Source: CBDBJK01 sp965206395 (lineage in GTDB: Bacteria; Chloroflexota; Dehalococcoidia; Lucifugimonadales; CATOSD01). From it: a DNA stretch of 64,000 bases. The notes under the pieces are model-generated. The model ran no database searches. It was not told the DNA's origin and was given only the letters and a program-made list of their open reading frames with translations. The number at the start of each line of letters is the position of its first letter. The stretch's first letter is position 1. This document shows, piece by piece, positions 1 to 8,665 of this stretch. The translations under genes and the position numbers were made by a program. The stretch spans positions 12,644 to 76,643 of the forward strand of contig CBDBJK010000007.1 in the NCBI GenBank assembly GCA_965206395.1. Direction: 5' to 3'.

Positions 1-66
1 CAGATGATAATGACGGAGAGAGGGATTGGTTATAAATTTGTCGAGCCGCAAGAGCGCGCGGCATAG
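1..66 (+). CDS. C-terminal end of an OmpR-type response regulator (partial)
   Basis: The window opens inside a reading frame that ends at the TAG at 64-66. The 21 visible codons read QMIMTERGIGYKFVEPQ and so on. The TERGIGYKF stretch is the beta-hairpin 'wing' that closes the winged-helix DNA-binding domain of OmpR/PhoB regulators. The two downstream regulators end in the same way (TVHGVGYRF and TQKGIGYRL), so this is probably the first of three tandem paralogues. The rest of the gene lies left of the window. Only the family can be called, from a short motif and from context. Confidence 0.55.
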   Translation, partial: QMIMTERGIGYKFVEPQERAA

Positions 67-235
67 CCGATTAAACCAGAAGATGCAGTCCTGCTTATAC
101 TTGATATCACTTAAACCTAAATATTCGTCTGGATAGGCGTCGGTATTGACCGTTGACACGACCGCTATCCCCATATAACGTAGAATTACCGCCTGATTCA
201 TAGTACGTCGGGCAGCGTGGACAAGGGGGCCGCCA

Positions 236-808
236 ATGAAGGTGCTGTTCTTTAGCCAAGACAGTGCTAAAGTAGAACAACTCGTGCTGGCGCTCCGGCT
301 GAGGTGGCCGGACCTTCACCCGCTCATAGCCTCCAGTGGGGACGTGGGTCTTCAGGTGATTGAGCAAGAGGAGCCTGAGTTGGTAATGCTCTGTGACGAC
401 TTGCCAGACCTCGGTCTGTGGGCCTCGATCAAGGAGATTCGACGCTTCTCAGACATCCCCATTATCGTCGCCATTGAAAGCGAAAACGAAATGGAAGTGG
501 TCAAAGCCTTGGAGCTAGGTGCAGACGATTTCATACGGCTGCCCTGCAACCTCATGGAGGTGATGGCCAGAGTAGTGGCGCTGGTGCGGCGTGTTGGCCT
601 CACCAAACAGCGCAGCGACGAGGCGCCCATCCGCTGTGGCGAGTTGTTGATAAATCCTGCGACCTATGAAGTATACCTGGGTTCCAGCCGTTTGGTGCTC
701 ACTCCCACTGAATTCAGATTGCTGCATTTGCTAGCGAAAAACAGGCACGTCACTTTGAGGTGGTACCCAAAAACTAGACAACTGGCTAAGAGAGAGTCCA
801 GCTCCTAA
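236..808 (+). pseudogene. Atypical OmpR-type response regulator, N-terminal part, split by an IS3-family element
   Basis: Residues 1-120 form a receiver-like domain and residues ~133-173 begin a winged-helix DNA-binding domain (LTPTEFRLLHLLAKNRHVT). The host gene stops at base 755; codons after that are read from the insertion sequence. Removing 756-2081 (element plus one copy of the CTT duplication) joins the frame exactly to the fragment at 2082-2263 and restores a 233-residue regulator. The receiver is unusual: alignment on the LPD motif puts Cys53 where the phosphorylated Asp should be, Leu102 in place of the conserved Lys and Ile80 in place of Thr/Ser. It is therefore likely a phosphorylation-independent pseudo-receiver. 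No cognate kinase is adjacent. Confidence 0.8.
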
Positions 809-844
809 AATAACCGGCAACTAACCGACGTGAAGGAGCAGGAC

Positions 845-1129
845 ATGAAGCAGACGAGGAATAAGCACAGTCCGGCGTTCAAGGCCAAGGTGGCCCTGGC
901 CGCCCTTGCGGGGGAAGGGACCATCGCCCAGCTGGCCAGCCGATTTGAGGTCCATCCCAGTCAGATTCACGCCTGGAAAAGGGCCCTGGTGGAAGGAGCC
1001 CCGGAGCTATTTGCCACCAATCAGAAATCCCAGGAGAAAGCCAAGGAAGCTCAGATTAACCACCTCTACCGGCACATCGGCCAGCTGAAGGTGGAACGCG
1101 ATTTTTTGTCGGAAAGGTCCGGTCTATGA
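845..1129 (+). CDS. IS3-family transposase OrfA (helix-turn-helix)
   Basis: This 94-residue basic protein binds the element's ends. It has the IS3/IS911 OrfA layout: an N-terminal helix-turn-helix (SPAFKAKVALAALAGEGTIA, then QLASRFEVHPSQIHAWKR) followed by a heptad-rich helix. The ATG at 845 is preferred over an upstream GTG at 830 because AAGGAG at 833-838 sits 6 bases in front of it. The stop overlaps the orfB start as ATGA. A slippery heptamer T-TTT-TTG at 1102-1108, read in frame as GAT TTT TTG, is placed correctly for a -1 shift into orfB, which is open upstream to that point. Confidence 0.88.
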   Translation: MKQTRNKHSPAFKAKVALAALAGEGTIAQLASRFEVHPSQIHAWKRALVEGAPELFATNQKSQEKAKEAQINHLYRHIGQLKVERDFLSERSGL

Positions 1130-2061
1130 GTCGCAGCATACGGCGAGCCATGATAGACCGAGACCACCAGCAGCTGTCTTTGGTGCGTCAATGTATCCTG
1201 CTGGACGTCAGCCGGGCCTCGGTGTACTACCGGCCGGTACCGACCCGGGCAGAAGACCTGGAGTTGATGGCCCTGATGGACCGTCAGTATTTGAAGACCC
1301 CCTTCTACGGCTCCAGGAAGATGAAGGCCTGGCTGCTGCAACAGGGCTATCTGGTGAGCCGAAAAAGGGTTCGAAGGCTGATGCGGTTGATGGGTCTGGA
1401 AGCCATCTACCGGCGTCCCAACACCAGCAAACCAGCGCCGGGACACCGGATCTTTCCCTATCTGCTGAAGGGAGTGGAGGTTAATCGGGTCGACCAGGTC
1501 TGGGCCGCGGACATCACCTACATCCCCATGGCGAAGGGCTTCCTGTACCTGGTGGCCATCATGGACTGGCACAGCCGGCACGTGCTGGCCTGGAAGCTCT
1601 CCAACACCATGGACACCAGCTTCTGCGTGGCGGCGTTGGAGGAAGCCCTGGGTAAGGGACGACCGGAGATATTCAACACCGACCAGGGGAGTCAGTTCAC
1701 CAGTGAGGCCTTTACCCAGACGTTGCAGGAGCAGAGGGTCCAGGTCAGCATGGATGGTAAGGGTAGGTGCCTGGACAACATCTTCGTGGAGCGGCTGTGG
1801 CGGAGCATCAAGTACGAGGAGGTGTATCTGAAAGCTTACCAGACCGTCGCCGAGGCCCGAACTGGGATCAATGCCTACCTGGAGTTCTACAACCGGCAGA
1901 GGCCTCACCAGGCTTTGGGCTACCGGACCCCAGCAGAGGTGTACCAACATGGCCAGGAAGAAAGGGGAGCAGCAGCTGAAGAAGCAGGGCTGCCATCGGG
2001 CTTGGTGAAACCTAGCGCAGGGGTGGGAGACTCTCTTAATTTAGCCCTCGTGCTGTCTTAA
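1126..2061 (+). CDS. IS3-family transposase OrfB (DDE integrase core)
   Basis: This 311-residue protein is the catalytic half of the transposase. An N-terminal HTH_21-type region (YGSRKMKAWL, VSRKRVRRLMRLMGL) precedes the retroviral-integrase-like core. The catalytic triad is visible: Asp in VWAADITYIP, Asp in FNTDQGSQF and Glu in the C-terminal stretch LDNIFVERLWRSIKYEEV. The family signature YNRQRPHQALGYRTPAEV closes the core. The start ATG overlaps the orfA stop, so the protein is made either by translational coupling or as an OrfAB fusion after frameshifting at 1102-1108. No internal stop is seen. Confidence 0.92.
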   Translation: MSRSIRRAMIDRDHQQLSLVRQCILLDVSRASVYYRPVPTRAEDLELMALMDRQYLKTPFYGSRKMKAWLLQQGYLVSRKRVRRLMRLMGLEAIYRRPNTSKPAPGHRIFPYLLKGVEVNRVDQVWAADITYIPMAKGFLYLVAIMDWHSRHVLAWKLSNTMDTSFCVAALEEALGKGRPEIFNTDQGSQFTSEAFTQTLQEQRVQVSMDGKGRCLDNIFVERLWRSIKYEEVYLKAYQTVAEARTGINAYLEFYNRQRPHQALGYRTPAEVYQHGQEERGAAAEEAGLPSGLVKPSAGVGDSLNLALVLS

Positions 2062-2080
2062 TAATGGGGTCCACCTTACT

Positions 2081-2263
2081 TTGTCCCAAGACTTCATACA
2101 GCGCATGATCTGGTCTGACGACGTGCAGGCAGGGGAGACGCTAAAGAAATACATTCAGCGGTTGCGCCGAAAACTCGGCGACGACGCTCGAAACCCGATC
2201 TGGATCAAGACTGTCCACGGCGTCGGCTACCGTTTCAGTTCGCCTACTACGACCGCCGCCTGA
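2081..2263 (+). pseudogene. C-terminal half of the IS-split response regulator (winged helix)
   Basis: This 60-codon fragment is not an independent gene. It holds the recognition helix and wing of an OmpR-type DNA-binding domain (YIQRLRRKLGDDARNPIW, then TVHGVGYRF) and joins in frame to codon 173 of the fragment at 236-755 once the IS3 element is removed. It has no Shine-Dalgarno sequence, and its apparent TTG 'start' is the junction codon itself. Without the element, the full domain would read KNRHVTLSQDFIQRMIW across the junction, which matches the usual helix spacing of the family. Confidence 0.8.
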
Positions 2264-2379
2264 TACCTCAGCCGGGACGCATCTTTTTCACCTGGTAATC
2301 ACGTCTTGTCACTCTGGTTTCCCCTTTTCGGAACCTGATGTTCCCCCCTCTGTTCACGGCAAAGTTATAGTGTCTAATT

Positions 2380-3044
2380 ATGCCTTCTTATGTTTTGATT
2401 CTGGAAACCGATGACGCTATTCGCCGCGCCATGGTAGAGTTGTTCCAAAATGAGAGTTTTGACGTTGTGGAAGAAGTGGACAGCGGCGGGGGGATAACTC
2501 GGATCATCCAAAGCAACCCGGGCATCGTTGTTATGGCAGAGGATATGCCATCCCTGGATGGTGTGGAGTTGTTGCCGCTTATGCGCCGCTTGACCAGAGC
2601 GCCGATCATCGTCCTGGGCCTGGTGGGGAGCTTGCGGTCGTAAAAGCTCTTATGGATGGAGCTGATATGTACTTGCAGAAGCCCCTCAACTATCGAGAGC
2701 TACTAAGCCGCGCGCGCGCACTGTTTCGTAGGACAGAACAAAAGTTCATAATCCCCTCATTCGAGGTCAGCCAGGTCAGCTTGGAAGACCAGTGCGCTCA
2801 AGAGTTTGGAGTATTGTTGACTGATACAGAGGCGAAGCTGCTGAGGTGTCTTGCGGAAAGGTCTGGACGGGTAGTAGGGCACGAGGAACTGATGATGAGA
2901 GTATGGGGCGGGCCTGTCGGCAAAGGGCGACTCCGCTTTTACATCCACAGCCTCCGGCGAAAACTTGGAGAGGCAGTCTCTATCAGCCTGCACACCCAAA
3001 AAGGCATTGGATATCGTCTGCTACGCTCCCCTTCTCCTCTATAG
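2380..3044 (+). pseudogene. Atypical OmpR-type response regulator with a single-base frameshift
   Basis: The frame from 2380 gives a receiver-like N terminus (VLILETDDAIRRAMVEL, then IVVMAEDMPSLDG) and stops at 2643. The frame that includes 2652-3044 gives the end of the receiver (AVVKALMDGADMYLQKP) and a complete winged helix ending TQKGIGYRLL. Loss of one G in the GGGG run at 2625-2628 explains the break; restoring it gives about 221 residues reading LGLVGELAVVKALMDGAD. Ala53 stands where the phospho-accepting Asp should be, although the Lys of the KP motif is kept. It is a paralogue of the IS-split gene upstream and is probably phosphorylation-independent. Confidence 0.75.
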
Positions 3045-3090
3045 CTATCTCATACCCGCTGATCTTTCCTCGTAACGAAGAGTTCGCTGC

Positions 3091-3306
3091 CTAAGCATCG
3101 TCATATATTGAGGGCGGTCGCAACTCATACACTATCACCAGTGTAAACCGCTGAATTCCGCTGTTAGAAGAAATCTGTACCACGTCTGTAGGCATCGCCT
3201 GCACCAGCCGAAAGTAGTCCTCTCCACTGCGCCACTTCAGCCACTCGTTGATCTGCTCTTCGACTTCAGATGGAGTAGAGGCGGTAAAAAGCTTTATTTG
3301 ATACAT
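3091..3306 (-). CDS. Small conserved hypothetical protein (Cse60-like)
   Basis: This is a 71-residue protein. The pattern IKLFTASTPSEVEEQINEWL followed by a short strand-rich C terminus ending FTLVIVYEL resembles the small sporulation/DUF2758 (Cse60) family, which has an N-terminal lysine/threonine strand, one amphipathic helix and two beta strands. This is a resemblance by eye only and no function is proposed. The start ATG at 3306 has a weak purine-rich sequence (GAGCGAGG) just upstream. It lies between the regulator array and a decayed IS5-type element and faces away from the element. Confidence 0.5.
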   Translation of the reverse strand: MYQIKLFTASTPSEVEEQINEWLKWRSGEDYFRLVQAMPTDVVQISSNSGIQRFTLVIVYELRPPSIYDDA

Positions 3307-3477
3307 CCTCGCTCACGACTTTCGACGTTGCAGCCAGCCTATCTATCTTCACGTACCATTAGAATGCGGATTCAGAACCTCGTAAACCGGAAACTCGATC
3401 CTATATCTAGCCGCCAATCCGTAAGAGTTTCGGTTTGAAAAGACCTCTAAGAAACATATATAAACCATATGAACTAA

Positions 3478-4357
3478 GAGCGTCTAACAAAACCTAATAA
3501 AAGGGGTTAGAATCTGGACATTCTCTGGAGGAGGATGACCTAATGTCTAAGCCCCTTGTAAGCGATGAATTCTGGGAACTGGTGCAACCTTTACTGCCGC
3601 CACAACCACCGAAGCCGAAAGGAGGAAGGCCCAGGATACCTGACAGACAGGTCCTAAGTGGGATACTGTTCGTGCTAAAGACAGGCATTGGCTGGGAAGA
3701 CCTACCCAAGGAGATGGACTGTGGCAGTGGGATGACCTGCTGGAGGCGCCTCAGAGATTGGCACCAGTCGGGAGTCTGGGAGCGCATCCACTTGGTATGC
3801 CTTGAGCGCCTGCAAGCAGCTGAGCGCATAGACTGGACTCGCGCAGTGCTGGACAGTGCTTCAGTGCGAGCAGTTTTTGGGGGCAGAAAACAGGCCCCAA
3901 CCCCACGGACAGGGCGAAGGCGGGTAGCAAGCATCATATCATAACCGATGCCTAGGGCATTCCACTGGCGGTCAGGTTGACTGGCGCGAACGCTCACGAT
4001 GTCACCCAAGCCCTTGAGTTGGTGGATGCCATACCTGCTGTCAAGGGCAAGCGAGGCAGGCCTCGCAAGCGTCCTCTTCAGGCGCAGGGAGACAGAGGGT
4101 ATGACTCTGAGCCTGTTCGCAAGGAGTTGAAGAAGCGACATATCTGGCCGCTGCTGGCCAAGCGAGGTGAGCCGCATGGCAGCGGGTTGGGTGTGCATAG
4201 ATGGGTGGTTGAGAGAAGCCTGAGTTGGCTTCATCAGTTCCGACGCTTACGGGTTCGATATGAGCGCAGGGCAGACATACATGAGGCTTTCTTGGCCATA
4301 GGTTGTGCCATCATCTGCTCTCGCTTTCTGTTCCAATAATGGTTTTGTTAGACGCTC
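3478..4357 (+). mobile_element. IS5-family element (IS427-like), decayed
   Basis: This 880-bp element has perfect 17-bp terminal inverted repeats (GAGCGTCTAACAAAACC at 3478-3494, its complement at 4341-4357) and a 3-bp target duplication TAA at 3475-3477 and 4358-4360, as expected for TNA-targeting IS5 relatives. The ends are intact but the transposase is broken twice, so the element could move only with help from another copy. Confidence 0.88.
3543..4339 (+). pseudogene. IS5-family transposase, frameshift plus nonsense codon
   Basis: The N-terminal part (SDEFWELVQPLLPP, GGRPRIPDRQVLSGILFVLK) and C-terminal part (GDRGYDSEPVRKELKK, then HRWVVERSLSWLHQFRRL) are standard for IS427-like transposases. 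The first frame fails at the A-run 3887-3890, where one A appears to be missing. The restored frame reads TGPNPTDRAKAGSKHHIITDA and then meets an in-frame TAG at about 3953 before continuing GIPLAVRLTGANAHDV. The TAG fits a CAG-to-TAG change. The Shine-Dalgarno GGAGGAGG lies 9 bases before the ATG at 3543. The DDE residues are split between the pieces. Confidence 0.85.
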
Positions 4358-4446
4358 TAAGATTCACCGGTTCTTAACCCTTTTGTTCCCTGAATTTTGC
4401 CTATCGCGTGCCAAAATGGACTTAATAATCAGTGCGCAAATGAGAT

Positions 4447-5973
4447 ATGGTAAAGAATCCTGAATGTTACAATTGCTTTGAGGACATTCCCTGGACGCCA
4501 GTGTATAGCGACGGGGAAGCCTACTGCTGTGACGGTTGCGTCATGGGCGGGCCGTGCATTTGCACCTACGAAGGCCCACCGCCCAGGCTTGATATCGAAA
4601 ACATTCTAGCGCCTGAAAATCTGTCCGCTGCAACCGAGTGTGCCAACTGCTTCGAGGAGTTCCGCAGGCCGCCGGTGAGCTACAACGGGCGGGCGTACTG
4701 CTGCGAAGGGTGCGTTCGCGGCGGCCCCTGCATCTGCACCTATGAATCCTCCCGTTCCAATCCCGAAGACATAGAAGACCCTGACGTTACGAGCCACACA
4801 TCCCCAGAGCAAGCGCCCGAAGCGCCGTCAGCAGAGGCAGGGACTACTAGGAAGGCGAATCGGCTATGGGGTGATACGCCAGAGCAGGTCTCCGCTCCGT
4901 CAGCCAGTACAGATGAACCCACGAAGATGAACCGTCTCTGGAGAGGACTGAATCAAGACTCTGAGCCTTCTCATACAGACGAAGCCGCGCCCGCAAAGGC
5001 CAACCGCTTGTGGGGAGGTCAAGAGCCGTCAGATTCCGAAGTCCCGACTACGGCTAGCGACGAATCGTCCGGTACCGATCAGGGAGAAGGCCAGCGTAAA
5101 GGCGTGCAATCGAACGCCCTATCTCTGCGAGATTCGGAACTCGAACTAGAACCCGATTTCGAGGGCACTCCCATCTACACGAAGTTTCAATTGACCGTCT
5201 CCCCGTTGATAGAAATGGTAGAGGTGAGCCTGTTCACCACGCAGCTGGAGAGCATTACTGCGATAGACAATGTTGCTCTCACCCGTTTCGATGGAGATCG
5301 CGCTACGTTTGAAGTAGAGACTACGGTAGTCAAAGATGTCGTCAAGGGCGTAATGAACGTGAGCCATTTTCGCGTTCAAAGCCTGCGCATGACACCAGAT
5401 GGTCTGGACCTGCTTCTCAAGACCAGCGGCGCGGACACCGACGAAGAACAGCCTCAGGACATGGTGATTACGCTTAGTGCGAACGAGTCCGGCTCCGAAG
5501 AGCATGATATTCATCCAGTGCCAAGACGACGATCAGCCGAACAGGAAGCCATTGCGCGAGTCGGCGACGAAGGCGAGCTTCACGCGTTCAAGTTCGAGAT
5601 GGGTGTGGATGTCTTTTTCAACGGTCGCCACCAGGTAGAAATCGGCGGCGTCAAAGGCCCGGTACATATGCACTCGTGGCGGGTGCAGGCAATTCTGGTG
5701 GGCGAATCTGCGGACGAGGCAGGCTCGATTATGGGCACATCCCAGGTCAGAGATGTCATCTCCGAGTTCGTGACGCCGTTCAACGAGAAGCTGCTTAACA
5801 ATACGCCTCCTTTCGACGAGATTATACCTACAGCCAACAATATGGCGAGAGTAATCTACGACCACGTTGCAGAGGAGCTTAGAGCGCAGGCCATCAGGGT
5901 GAAGTCTATCCGCTTGTGGGAGTCTCCAACCAGCTACGTGGAGTATTCCGGGACGGGGGGCAGTGCCTTCTAA
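4447..5973 (+). CDS. Cys-rich protein with C-terminal QueD/6-pyruvoyl-tetrahydropterin synthase-like domain
   Basis: This 508-residue protein has no signal peptide. Two copies of a Cys module come first (residues 7-39 and 64-97; each CxNCF, then AYCCxGC, then GGPCICTYE). A Pro/Ser/Glu-rich linker (100-225) follows with three copies of a K-x-NRLW motif at about 137, 161 and 185. A beta-rich region spans 240-330, and a QueD-like T-fold domain spans ~379-500. His395, His407 and His409 match the zinc ligands of 6-pyruvoyl-tetrahydropterin synthase, and the PTANNMARVI and LWESPTSYVEY stretches are typical. Lys403 replaces the catalytic Cys, and Asn446-Glu447 replace the catalytic Asp-His, so the usual chemistry is unlikely. 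It overlaps the next gene by 11 bases. From memory, QueD-like domains occur in XrtG exosortase loci (TIGR03112). Confidence 0.75.
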   Translation: MVKNPECYNCFEDIPWTPVYSDGEAYCCDGCVMGGPCICTYEGPPPRLDIENILAPENLSAATECANCFEEFRRPPVSYNGRAYCCEGCVRGGPCICTYESSRSNPEDIEDPDVTSHTSPEQAPEAPSAEAGTTRKANRLWGDTPEQVSAPSASTDEPTKMNRLWRGLNQDSEPSHTDEAAPAKANRLWGGQEPSDSEVPTTASDESSGTDQGEGQRKGVQSNALSLRDSELELEPDFEGTPIYTKFQLTVSPLIEMVEVSLFTTQLESITAIDNVALTRFDGDRATFEVETTVVKDVVKGVMNVSHFRVQSLRMTPDGLDLLLKTSGADTDEEQPQDMVITLSANESGSEEHDIHPVPRRRSAEQEAIARVGDEGELHAFKFEMGVDVFFNGRHQVEIGGVKGPVHMHSWRVQAILVGESADEAGSIMGTSQVRDVISEFVTPFNEKLLNNTPPFDEIIPTANNMARVIYDHVAEELRAQAIRVKSIRLWESPTSYVEYSGTGGSAF

Positions 5974-8529
5974 GGCAAGATACCTCGTCGCCGCCCTTCT
6001 TATCACGGCTGTAGCTCTGGTAATGTACAGCGACGTTCTTTTTCTGTCAGACCCTAATGTCCGCTATCCCTGGTCTTCGGATGCATGGGGCCATCTTATC
6101 AAGGCCGATTACCTGCTGGAGCAGATTGAGCAGGGCGACTGGTACCCAGACCTGTTTCCACAGTGGTATAACGGCCAACAGATGCTAAGATATTACGCCC
6201 CATTGCCCTACTATGGCCTCGCAGGTCTGTTGCCCGTGTCCGCTGACACCTTCGCGGCGGGGAACTGGTTCCTGTTTCTCGCTGCCCTGGGCGGCGGACT
6301 GTCCATGCTTCTGTTTGCTCGCAGATTCGGCCTTGTATTCGCCACCATTGGCGGCATAATGCTGTTGCTGCTGCCCGACAACATCCGGGTCGCGTTTGCA
6401 GAAGGCAATCTGCCGAGAGTGCTCGCCGCGTCGCTCCTGCCCGCGATGTTTTTCTTCTACCTGAACCTGCTGACTGGCGAGCGATACCGAAAGCTGTCCT
6501 TCGTTGGAACAGCAGTCCTCGTGAGTCTTACGATACTCTCGCACGCGATGATGGGCGCTATCTTCGGCGCATGCATGGCGTTGTTTGCCATCGTGTACTG
6601 GCTTATCGCGGGCGGTAGCGTGAAGCACGTGGGACTGGCGATTCTGGCGATCTTCACAGGTGCTCTGCTGGCTGGATGGTGGCTGCTTCCAAGCCTCACA
6701 GGAGGAATTACCGACCTCAACGTCGAGGCTGCCAGCGAGGCGTTGGCCCGATTCCCCTGGAACGTCTCGTTCAACCCCTTGCTTCGCCTGTCCAACAAAG
6801 AGGCCTATTACATAGGCGCTTCCTTTCTGATTCCCCTGATATTGCTGATGTTTTACTGGCGCAGTGTGGACGGTCTGGTCAAATCCCTGTTTGTCGCAAG
6901 CTTCATCACTCTATTGATAAGCTCTACTCTGTTCAACGACCTTTACGACGCCCTGCCTTTTCATCAGCTTTTCTGGCCGGTGCGGTTCATGAGCTTCACC
7001 GGATTCATCCTCGTTCTCTCCTCGATTGCGCTGCTATCTAACATGTGGAGACTTAGCGGCCCCAGAGAGCAGAGCATTGGGCGATTCGTTGTGGCTGGCC
7101 TGGTGCTCGTCGTTCTGTTGGATTTCTGGCAGTCCGCTCCCCTGATCAGGACGCGTGATGTCCCTCCCGAAGTCCAACAAGTGGCAGAGTTGCTTAGCGA
7201 ATCTGATGGCTGGCGGGTGGCTACAGCGGACTTGAGTCAGCTTGGCTCGTCTCCATCGTACCTGTTTAGCACAGTAGGCGGAAAAGAGCAGGTGTATGGC
7301 TGGGCCTACCAGGGCGCGATTACGTCTCCGGTGCTGGCGATGATTAACCAGGCTATCGAGAAAGGCTTCCCCGCCTTTGCCATCGATCGGCTGGAGCGGC
7401 TGGGCACGGACACTATCGTGGTGCTAAATACCACGCCGCAGACAACCTACAAGATTTCGCCGGAGTTTCGTCAGGCGCTTCCAGAGGCTGGATACGAGGT
7501 CAGGTTTCGAGGCAGTCGCGTGAACGTGTATCAACGGGATGGCGCTCCTCGCGTTTACAAGGCAGACACGAGCATCTTTGCTATCGGCTCAGGCGCGCAG
7601 AACCTCGCCCTGCTGTTTCCCGAAGTTCTTGCGGCGACCGATACGACATTGGACAATTACAGCCTGGATTTCCTGTCAGAGTTCGACACTATTGTGCTCA
7701 CTGGCTTCGACTGGAAAGACAAAGAAAAGGCAGAGGAGATGGTGCGCGAGCTGGCTAGCAGGGGTCATCGCATTCTGATAGACCTCACGGGGTCGCCTGT
7801 GGAGGTATTTTCGCGGATACCCGAATTTCTGGACGTTTATGGCGAGCGGGTTTTGCTGACTGAACGCCCCCTCCTGTCCTTTGGTGAAACGATGAACGGG
7901 CGAACCGAGCTTCTGAGGCCGTTTGATCCTTCGCGGAAGGACAACCGTCGTGGAAGGCTGTTGTTCCGCAGAACTTGGATGCCGAAGACATAACCTTCGA
8001 TTTTCGAGGCGTTACAGGGGCCGTGATTGGCGGTAAAAGCGTCGGAGATAAGAGCGTGAATTTCCTGGGATTGAACCTGATATTCCACGCCATTCTTACC
8101 AGCGATCCCGTCGCGATCAACATCCTGGAGCGCGAACTAGACATTCAGGTAAACCGCAGACCGCCGACGACTGCCGTGCCTATGGTCGGCTACACGGCGA
8201 CACAGGAAGGTTACCAGTTCTCGCTCGACGTATCCGAGCCGGGCTTTTACATCGTGCCGGTGGCGTATCACACTGGCACGGTCGTTTACGTGGATGGTGA
8301 GGAAACAACAACAGTTGCTATAGACAACCTCCCTCTCATCAGGCTATCGGCAGGAGCGCACAGCGTGGAGATCAAGTCCTTGACCACACGAGTGTACTTA
8401 CTGGGGCAGGCTGCAACTGGTCTGGGCGTGTTATTGGTGGCTGCCACGTTGTTAGCGGGCACAAGAATTCTGCACAATGGAACTGTCTTGTTGCAGAGAA
8501 AGCCACGCGCACGGGAGTCGAGGTTGTAA
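5963..8529 (+). pseudogene. PTPS-related polytopic membrane protein (PF10131-like), one frameshift
   Basis: The first frame (5963-7993) encodes about 655 meaningful residues: an N-terminal membrane helix, then the loop signature SSDAWGHLIKADYLLEQIEQ and YYAPLPYYGLAGLLP, then about ten hydrophobic segments and an extracytoplasmic part. This is the pattern of PF10131 membrane proteins, which resemble GT-C glycosyltransferases. Near 7934-7936 one base appears to be lost. The shifted frame continues EGQPSWKAVVPQNLDAEDIT and runs to 8529 with a beta domain and one C-terminal membrane helix before a basic tail. Together this makes about 855 residues. The GTG start at 5963 overlaps the upstream stop, so the genes are probably co-translated. 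Confidence 0.75.
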
Positions 8530-8567
8530 AAGCAATGTTGAATTTGCCTCAGAGGAGGCAGAATATT

Positions 8568-8665
8568 TCCTCTCCCTTGATGGGAGAGGATTAAGGTGAG
8601 GGTGAAGCGCAAGTGTATAACCACGTTCCCCCTCATCCTAACCTTCTCCCACCAGGGGAGAAGGG
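8568..8665. repeat. Dispersed palindromic repeat, two modules
   Basis: Two hairpin modules are present: CCTCTCCCTTGATGGGAGAGG (from 8569) and CTTCTCCCACCAGGGGAGAAG (to about 8663), with GGTGAGGGTG between them. Related modules in the opposite order occur at 49418-49550, and a degenerate one at 38930-38960. The repeat lies directly on the 5' end of the next gene and supplies its first in-frame codons. Confidence 0.7.

Larger units (their letters stand above)
756..2078 (+). mobile_element. IS3-family insertion sequence
   Basis: This is a 1,323-bp element with imperfect terminal inverted repeats. The left end reads TGAGGTGGTACCCA and the right end, reverse-complemented, reads TAAGGTGGACCCCA. 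It is flanked by the 3-bp direct repeat CTT (753-755 and 2079-2081). It carries orfA and orfB in the -1 arrangement typical of IS3. Excision of the element and one CTT restores the interrupted regulator in frame, which confirms the boundaries and points to a recent insertion. Both transposase frames look intact. Confidence 0.9.

Noticed and set aside
1066..1950. Long minus-strand open frame (294 codons)
   Set aside because: It lies opposite the intact IS3 OrfB, whose DDE motifs are clear; the antisense product has no family features.
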